Shown here piece after piece: positions 58,944 through 64,000 of a stretch of 64,000 nucleotides of DNA (the stretch's first letter is position 1; each line of letters begins with the position of its first letter). The notes under the pieces were generated by a model. It did not search any database and was not told the origin of the DNA. It worked only from the letters and a program-made list of their open reading frames with translations. The position numbers and the translations under genes are program-made. The DNA comes from Xanthomonas cannabis pv. cannabis (GTDB taxonomy: Bacteria > Pseudomonadota > Gammaproteobacteria > Xanthomonadales > Xanthomonadaceae). Location of the stretch: assembly GCF_000802365.1 (NCBI RefSeq), contig NZ_JSZE01000001.1, positions 1-64,000 of the forward strand, read 5' to 3'.

Positions 58944-59692
58944 TTGGCAGTCTCCGACTTGCCCACTTCACCAGCGGCAGTCTCATAACGGGCATCGTCG
59001 CGAATCACGCGCGGTACGCCGACGCGCGGCTCGACCGAAGTGACCGGCTCGTACACCACGCGCTTGCGCTCTTCGTCGTAACGCACTTCGACGTTGCCGA
59101 TCAGCGGGAAATCCTTGCGGAACGGGTGGCCGACGAATCCGTAGTCGGTCAGGATGCGGCGCAGATCCGGGTGTCCATCGAACACGATACCGAACAGGTC
59201 GAACGCCTCGCGCTCGAACCAGTTCACGCCCGGCCAGATATCGGTGACCGACGCCACCACCGGCACTTGCTCGTCCGGTGCGTAGCAACGCACGCGCAGA
59301 CGCTGGTTGTGTTGGTAGGAAATCAGTTGCGCGACCACCGCAAAACGCTGCTTGGGCAGCTGCTGCGGCTGGGCACCATCGGAGCTTTCCTGGCTGGGGA
59401 ATTCGCCCCAGGCAAAACGGCCGACGGCCTTGCCTTCGACGCCGCGGCTGAAACCCTGCGATGACACGTCGGCGGTATCCCACTCGTCGCTGCCGTAGCC
59501 CAGGTAATCAACGCCGCACAGGTCGCTGAGCTGCTCGAAACCGAGCTCATCGCGCAGGGCCAGACAGGTGGCATGCCAATCGGCGGCAGCGACTTCCAGC
59601 GTCACTTCGCCGCGCGGCAATGCCACGGCGATCTGCGCACCGGCGAAACGTGCCGCAAGTCGGTCAGTGAAGGAAGATGCTTGCTCTGCCAT
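58940..59692 (-). CDS. nuoC: NuoC, complex I 30 kDa subunit
   Basis: A 250-residue peripheral arm subunit. The family signature [32 protein letters not shown] is intact. Residues about 72-115 are a variable loop rich in Gly, Ser and Gln ([16 protein letters not shown]). It follows nuoB by 36 bases. Confidence 0.96.
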   Translation of the reverse strand: MAEQASSFTDRLAARFAGAQIAVALPRGEVTLEVAAADWHATCLALRDELGFEQLSDLCGVDYLGYGSDEWDTADVSSQGFSRGVEGKAVGRFAWGEFPSQESSDGAQPQQLPKQRFAVVAQLISYQHNQRLRVRCYAPDEQVPVVASVTDIWPGVNWFEREAFDLFGIVFDGHPDLRRILTDYGFVGHPFRKDFPLIGNVEVRYDEERKRVVYEPVTSVEPRVGVPRVIRDDARYETAAGEVGKSETAK

Positions 59693-59728
59693 GGGGGCTT
59701 GGCTGCTCTCGGTAGGAGAAGACGGGTG

Positions 59729-60283
59729 TCAGCGTGCGATTGTCTGGGTGCGCCAGATCTTCTTCTGCAGCTGCAGGATGCCGTAGACCAGCGCCTCGGC
59801 AGTCGGCGGGCAGCCCGGGACATAGATGTCCACCGGCACGATGCGGTCGCAACCGCGCACCACCGAATACGAATAGTGATAGTAGCCGCCGCCATTGGCG
59901 CAGCTGCCCATCGAGATGACCCACTTCGGGTCGGGCATCTGGTCGTAGACCTTGCGCAGCGCCGGGGCCATCTTGTTGACCAGCGTGCCGGCCACGATCA
60001 TCACGTCGGACTGACGCGGCGACGGGCGGAACACCACGCCGTAACGGTCCAGGTCCAGACGCGAGGCGCCGGCGTGCATCATCTCGACCGCACAGCAGGC
60101 CAGGCCGAAGGTCATCGGCCACATCGAACCGGTCCGCGCCCAGTTCAGCAGCGCATCGACGCTGGTGGTCACGTAGCCCTTTTCGAGCAACGGGTTTTCG
60201 CCTTCCGGGCGCAGGATGTCTTCCACCCGGCCTTCCGGCATCGGGTTGGTCATCAGACGATCCAGGGTCTGAATCACTCCCAT
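59729..60283 (-). CDS. nuoB: NuoB, complex I cluster N2 subunit
   Basis: Carries the terminal [4Fe-4S] cluster N2 next to quinone. 184 residues from the ATG at 60283, overlapping nuoA by 10 bases. N2 ligands are Cys63-Cys64 ([10 protein letters not shown]), Cys128 (SMGSCANGG) and Cys158 ([12 protein letters not shown]). Confidence 0.98.
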   Translation of the reverse strand: MGVIQTLDRLMTNPMPEGRVEDILRPEGENPLLEKGYVTTSVDALLNWARTGSMWPMTFGLACCAVEMMHAGASRLDLDRYGVVFRPSPRQSDVMIVAGTLVNKMAPALRKVYDQMPDPKWVISMGSCANGGGYYHYSYSVVRGCDRIVPVDIYVPGCPPTAEALVYGILQLQKKIWRTQTIAR

Positions 60284-60630
60284 TCCAGCGCTCCCTTCTT
60301 CCACACGTAGATAAAGCCGAGGAACAACATGCCGACGAACAGCCCCATGGTGACCAGCGAGCGTGCGCCGATCTCCATGAACACCTGCGTCCACGGCACG
60401 ATGAAGATGATTTCCAGGTCGAACACGATGAACTGGATCGCGATGAGGTAGTAGCGCACATCGAACTTCATGCGCGCGTCTTCGAAAGCTTCGAAGCCAC
60501 ACTCGTAAGGCGAGAGCTTGCGCGCGTCCGGGGTGCGTGGAGCGAAGAATCGACCGACCAACATCAGCACGATGCCGATACCAGTGGCGACGATCAGAAA
60601 CAGCAGACTCGGCAAATATTCGGCCAGCAC
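60274..60630 (-). CDS. nuoA: NuoA, complex I membrane subunit
   Basis: A 118-residue subunit with three helices; [25 protein letters not shown] is the family motif with the loop Cys. Start is GTG at 60630 with a GAGAG ribosome site. First gene of the nuo operon; 102 bases separate it from tRNA-Leu and no terminator is visible there, so it may be transcribed partly from upstream. Confidence 0.95.
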   Translation of the reverse strand: MLAEYLPSLLFLIVATGIGIVLMLVGRFFAPRTPDARKLSPYECGFEAFEDARMKFDVRYYLIAIQFIVFDLEIIFIVPWTQVFMEIGARSLVTMGLFVGMLFLGFIYVWKKGALEWE

Positions 60631-60732
60631 AGCGATTCTCTCTTGCCTCTGCCCGCACGCGCCGCGTGCCGGCATGGGGTATAGGCAGGCCCCGCGCGCG
60701 ACAAGCGATGCGCAGGAACTGCAGCCAAACAA

Positions 60733-60817
60733 TGGTGCCCAAGAGGGGACTCGAACCCCTACGACCTAAGTCGCTACCACCTCAAGGTAGTGCGTCTACC
60801 AATTCCGCCACCTGGGC
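60733..60817 (-). tRNA. tRNA-Leu (GAG)
   Basis: 85 bases on the minus strand with encoded CCA. Acceptor GCCCAGG with CTTGGGC, anticodon loop CTTGAGG (anticodon GAG), long variable arm as in leucine tRNAs, T-loop GGTTCGAGTCC. It lies between secG and nuoA, all on the same strand. Confidence 0.96.
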
Positions 60818-60866
60818 ATACGTTGCGCCGCTGGGCATCCCAGTGCGCAGCGCATTGTAACCGGCT

Positions 60867-61340
60867 TCAGCGTTTTTGTGCTGGTTCTGAAGCGTTTTCT
60901 TCGCTGGCTGCAGGCGCCGGCTGTGCCGGGGCGGACTGCACCGGGGCTGCTGCCGGCGCAGCGGCAGGAGCCGGCTGCGACGGAGCGGTCGGTACCGCAC
61001 CAGCGGCCGGAGCCTGCGGCAACGGCTGGGTGAGTTCGCCTGCGGCGGCCGGAGCCGGCGTTGCCGACTGCGACATCACGCCCAGGTTCTGATCCGTTGG
61101 ACGTGCCCCGTGCGTGGCGTACCACGCCATGAACAGGCTGATGCTGAAGAACACCACGGCCAGCCACTTGGTCGACTTGGACAGGAAGTTCGACGCACCC
61201 TGCGAACCGAACACCGTGCCCGATGCGCCGGCACCGAAGCCGGAACCGGCCGCCGCACCCGCACCACGCTGCATCAGGATCAGCGCAATCATCGCCAGCG
61301 CGACCAGCACGTAGACCACATTGAGGATCAACATCAGCAT
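60867..61340 (-). CDS. secG: SecG, protein translocase subunit
   Basis: Small SecYEG subunit with two membrane helices (about 3-22 and 57-75) and the QRGAGAAAGSGFGAGASGTVFGSQGASNFL loop between them. 157 residues because of an Ala/Pro-rich tail (about 92-150), much longer than E. coli SecG. It follows tpiA by 33 bases. Confidence 0.95.
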   Translation of the reverse strand: MLMLILNVVYVLVALAMIALILMQRGAGAAAGSGFGAGASGTVFGSQGASNFLSKSTKWLAVVFFSISLFMAWYATHGARPTDQNLGVMSQSATPAPAAAGELTQPLPQAPAAGAVPTAPSQPAPAAAPAAAPVQSAPAQPAPAASEENASEPAQKR

Positions 61341-61373
61341 TTCGAAATCCGTCCCCGGACAAAACTTAATGGG

Positions 61374-62129
61374 TTAACAAGCAGCCGCCGCACGTGCAAT
61401 GGCCAGGAAATCTTCGGCAACCAGTGATGCGCCGCCGACCAGCCCCCCATCGACATCGGGCTGTGCGAACAGCTCGCCGGCGTTGTCGGGCTTGACGCTG
61501 CCCCCGTACAGGATGGGCAGACCATCCGCAATTCTAGCATCCGCCTTCGCGACTTCGCCACGCAGGAAGGCATGCACGGCCTGGGCCTGCTCGGGGCTGG
61601 CGTTACGGCCGGTGCCGATCGCCCAGATTGGCTCGTAAGCCAGCACCGCGTGGGCAAAGCCTTCGCTGCCCACCAGGGCCAGGACCGGTTCGAGCTGGGC
61701 ACGTAGGATTGCCTCAGTCTGACCGGACTCACGCTGTTCCAGCGATTCGCCCACGCACAGCACCGGGATCAGCCCGGCGTGGATGGCGGCGGCAAACTTG
61801 CGCGCGACCAGCTCGCTACTCTCCTGATGGTACTGGCGCCGCTCGGAATGACCGACCAGCCCATAGCCGGCACCCACGTCCACCAACATGGTGGCCGAGA
61901 CTTCGCCGGTGTAGGCACCTTTCTCGTTGCTACTGACGTCCTGGGCTCCAAAGGACAGGTGATGTGCCTCGAAATCCTCGATCAGGTCACCGAGGTAAGG
62001 CAGTGGTGGCAGGATGACGACATCGACACCCTCCAGGGGCATGTGTGCGGCGACCTTTGCCACCAGTTCGGTGGCAAAGCTGCGGCTACCATGCAGCTTC
62101 CAGTTTCCGGCAACGATCTTTCGACGCAT
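61374..62129 (-). CDS. tpiA: TpiA, triosephosphate isomerase
   Basis: Interconverts dihydroxyacetone phosphate and glyceraldehyde 3-phosphate. 251 residues from the ATG at 62129. Lys11 (GNWKLHG), His94 (GHSERR), catalytic Glu166 in AYEPIWAIGTG and the phosphate loop YGGSVKPDN are all present. First of the tpiA-secG pair, divergent from the SDR. Confidence 0.98.
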   Translation of the reverse strand: MRRKIVAGNWKLHGSRSFATELVAKVAAHMPLEGVDVVILPPLPYLGDLIEDFEAHHLSFGAQDVSSNEKGAYTGEVSATMLVDVGAGYGLVGHSERRQYHQESSELVARKFAAAIHAGLIPVLCVGESLEQRESGQTEAILRAQLEPVLALVGSEGFAHAVLAYEPIWAIGTGRNASPEQAQAVHAFLRGEVAKADARIADGLPILYGGSVKPDNAGELFAQPDVDGGLVGGASLVAEDFLAIARAAAAC

Positions 62130-62241
62130 CAGGCGCAGGTTCCTGAGTTGAAGAGAGGCGACAGAATAGCCCATGGCCTGTCGGCAACCGGCACACTTCT
62201 GTCCGCTGCATGTCCTATCCCTCCCCCACCAGGAACCCGTC

Positions 62242-63042
62242 ATGTCCGTTTCACCTGTCTTTGCGCTGATCACCGGTGCCTCCAGCGGCATCGGCCGCGA
62301 GATTGCGCGGGCCTATGCCCGACGCGGGGTGCCGTTGATCCTCACCGCGCGGCGGGTGGACCGGCTGCAGGCGCTGGCGGATGAATTGCGCAGTGACGTG
62401 CGGGTGGAAGTGCTGCCGGCCGATCTGGCCGACCCTGCTGCGGCAGAGGCACTGGCGACGCAAATCCAGCGCAACGGCTGGACGGTGGGCACCCTGGTCA
62501 ACAACGCCGGCTACGGTGTGCCGGGCCGCTACCTGCACAACGACTGGGCCACGCATGCGCGCTTTTTGCAGGTGATGGTGGGCGCAGTGTGCGAACTGAC
62601 CTGGCGGCTGTTGCCGATGATTCGTGCCAGCGGCCAGGGCCGCATTCTCAACGTCGCCTCGTTCGCGGCACTGACACCCAGTGCCGATGGGCAGACGCTA
62701 TGCGCGGCCAGCAAGAGTTTCATGCTGCGCTTCAGCGAATCGCTGGCGCTGGAAAACGCCGATTGCGGCGTCAAGGTCTGCGCCCTGTGCCCCGGCTTTG
62801 CATGGTCGGAATTCCACGATGTCACCGGCACGCGCGAGGCGATGTCCACCCTGCCCGGCTGGGCCTGGCTGCAGGCCGATGACGTGGCCGAGTACGGCAT
62901 CCAGGCGCTGGAGCGCGGCCGGGTGCTGGCGGTGCCAGGCTGGCGCTATCGGCTGGTCCATGCGGGGCTGCGCCTGCTGCCGCATGCGCTTGCCCTGCGG
63001 CTGATGGCACGCGGCTCGCACCGGGTGCGGCCGCTGGTGTGA
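62242..63042 (+). CDS. Short-chain dehydrogenase with Cys in place of catalytic Tyr
   Basis: A 266-residue classical-type SDR of the DltE/YqjQ kind. Cofactor motif TGASSGIG (11-18) and NNAG (87-90) are normal. Catalytic Ser140 and Lys158 are present, but the catalytic Tyr position is Cys154 (codon TGC, one base from TAC). The C-terminal part has a hydrophobic LRLLPHALALRLMARG. Substrate unknown. The ATG at 62242 follows a GGA ribosome site. Confidence 0.87.
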   Translation: MSVSPVFALITGASSGIGREIARAYARRGVPLILTARRVDRLQALADELRSDVRVEVLPADLADPAAAEALATQIQRNGWTVGTLVNNAGYGVPGRYLHNDWATHARFLQVMVGAVCELTWRLLPMIRASGQGRILNVASFAALTPSADGQTLCAASKSFMLRFSESLALENADCGVKVCALCPGFAWSEFHDVTGTREAMSTLPGWAWLQADDVAEYGIQALERGRVLAVPGWRYRLVHAGLRLLPHALALRLMARGSHRVRPLV

Positions 63043-63248
63043 GGCGGCTATGGACGGTCGGCGGAAGGCATCGCATCTGTGCAGGTGCCCGCGTGCCGGG
63101 CTTCGACGCGCAACGGCTGGGCAATGCGCGATGACCGCGCAAGCGCGCAGTTGATGAACATGCAAGCGCTCGAACACGGGCCTATCGCATGCCGCAGCGC
63201 CCCCGACTCATGCACGCCTGACGAATGACGGCAGGAGACCCATCGCTT

Positions 63249-63677
63249 TCAGCGATTGACGATCTCGTCGTGCATGGCTGCCAGCCGCGCGAGCAGGCGA
63301 TTTTGCGTGCGGCGCGGGATCTTTTGCTGATCCATCGCCCAGTTCAGGTCTTCGACCAGTGCGTTGAAGTCGCCTTCGCGGATGGCCAGGTGTGCGTGCG
63401 CCTGCTGCATCGACTTGGCCGTGTCCGGGCAGGGGCCGTCGGCGACGTGGCAGAACTTCTGCACCAGGCGTGCATTGAGCATGACGATGTTGACGCGGGC
63501 GAACTTGTCGACGATGCGCTGGTCGTCGGCGATACGCGAGAGCATGGTTTCCACCAGCGCTTCGATGCCGGCTTGCCCGCCAAGTTCGTCGTAGAGCGTC
63601 TGGCGCGGTTGCGTACTGGCGCAGGCGCTCGTCAGGCCCAGCAGGCACAGCAGGCACCAGCGCAGCCATAGGTTCAT
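63249..63677 (-). CDS. Lipoprotein with group 1 truncated globin domain
   Basis: A 142-residue exported globin. Lipoprotein signal with lipobox LTSAC (Cys19), then a 2-on-2 globin fold: YDELGGQAGIEALVETMLSRI start and the proximal His94 in QAHAHLAIREGDFNALVEDL. Group 1 truncated globins bind O2 or NO; the envelope place of this one is inferred from the lipobox. Its ATG overlaps the stop of the DUF3034 gene (TGATG), so the two are probably co-translated. Confidence 0.88.
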   Translation of the reverse strand: MNLWLRWCLLCLLGLTSACASTQPRQTLYDELGGQAGIEALVETMLSRIADDQRIVDKFARVNIVMLNARLVQKFCHVADGPCPDTAKSMQQAHAHLAIREGDFNALVEDLNWAMDQQKIPRRTQNRLLARLAAMHDEIVNR

Positions 63678-64000
63678 CAGAACGCCACCTGCAAAGAGAG
63701 ATAAGGACCACGCTGGTCGGCCAGCGTGGCGACACTGCCCAGATCGGCCCAGGCGGCAGTCAGCGAAACGTGCTTGCCGGGGAACCAGGCGACGAACACA
63801 TCCGCCCACGCCTGCTCGCGCGCGAAGCGCAGATTATTCGGTTTGTCGCGATATTCCATGCCCACCGCCCAGGATGGCGACAGCACGACGGCCGCACTGG
63901 CCTCGGGCACCAGACGATAGCCGTTACGCCGGTCGCCGCCGAAGCCGAGCAGGCCGGTCTGGTTGGCGCGGGTGGCGCGCACCGTGCCGTTGAGCAGCAG
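63677..64000 (-). CDS. DUF3034 family protein, 5' part outside window
   Basis: Only the last ~107 codons are in the window. The residues read as outer membrane beta-strands (AAVVLSPSWAVGMEYRDKP, WADVFVAWFPGKHVSLTAAWADLG) and end QVAF, aromatic-terminated as in outer membrane barrels. The pattern matches DUF3034, often found beside truncated-globin lipoproteins. The start lies to the right of 64000. Confidence 0.75.
   Translation of the reverse strand: MLLNGTVRATRANQTGLLGFGGDRRNGYRLVPEASAAVVLSPSWAVGMEYRDKPNNLRFAREQAWADVFVAWFPGKHVSLTAAWADLGSVATLADQRGPYLSLQVAF

Noticed and set aside
47079-58988. Long + strand open frames opposite nuoM, nuoL, nuoH, nuoG, nuoF and nuoD (up to 744 residues)
   Set aside because: Same GC-driven shadows of conserved complex I genes; no start context and no family resemblance.
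1-64000. CRISPR array, prophage or insertion sequence
   Set aside because: No regular short direct repeats with spacers, no transposase or integrase, and no terminal inverted repeats were seen.

Overview
The window is chromosomal DNA of a gammaproteobacterium that is almost certainly Xanthomonas. The reasons are a bacteria-killing type virB/virD4 secretion cluster whose VirB7 carries the Xanthomonas C-terminal extension, a fimT-pilV-pilW-pilX-pilY1-pilE minor pilin operon beside uvrB, an Oar-like outer membrane protein, and the order tpiA-secG-tRNA-Leu-nuoA..N followed by tRNA-fMet-rimP-nusA-infB-rbfA-truB-rpsO-pnp. Core regions are GC-rich (one hand-counted line of nuoM is about 68% GC). The secretion cluster and the middle of pilY1 are visibly poorer (hand-counted lines of about 45-48%).

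Layout. 1-12908 (minus strand): a type IV secretion system, virD4, a 329-base leader, then virB7-8-9-10-11-1-2-3-4-5-6, with virB6 cut by the window edge and a small unknown gene ahead of virD4. 12909-13533 is gene-free and ends at a tRNA-Val whose 3' end faces the secretion cluster. 13704-23621: uvrB, a divergent FimT-like pseudopilin, tRNA-Asn and the six-gene minor pilin/PilY1 operon. 23810-36061: ppnN, oar, a translationally coupled grxD-SDR-marC operon, an unusual Fe superoxide dismutase, purE-purK, trm112-nadC, a DUF2272 protein, and an array of 134-base palindromic repeats. 36166-45630: the translation and RNA-decay operon from tRNA-fMet to pnp. 45793-60630: the complete 14-gene nuo operon for respiratory complex I. 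60733-64000: tRNA-Leu, secG, tpiA, an SDR with an altered active site, a lipoprotein globin and a truncated DUF3034 gene.

How it fits together. The secretion cluster should build a contact-dependent antibacterial machine. No effector gene with its immunity partner is seen here, so these probably lie left of the window or elsewhere. The pilin operon supplies the tip complex that primes type IV pilus assembly. The two long housekeeping operons are tightly packed, with repeated ATGA, GTGA and TTGA overlaps that imply translational coupling. Several start codons were moved from the longest possible reading frame because an internal GTG, TTG or ATG has the better ribosome site or matches the family length (virB7, pnp, nuoA, nuoK, SDR, infB, nusA and others).

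No wholly unknown multi-gene system is evident. The most interesting points are the GGA-loop hairpin and GGA-containing ribosome site in the virB7 leader, the small gene beside virD4, the superoxide dismutase that has lost both gateway residues, two short-chain dehydrogenases with broken catalytic motifs, a FimT paralog with Gln at the normally invariant Glu5 position, and the 134-base repeat array whose most diverged unit keeps its base pairing.
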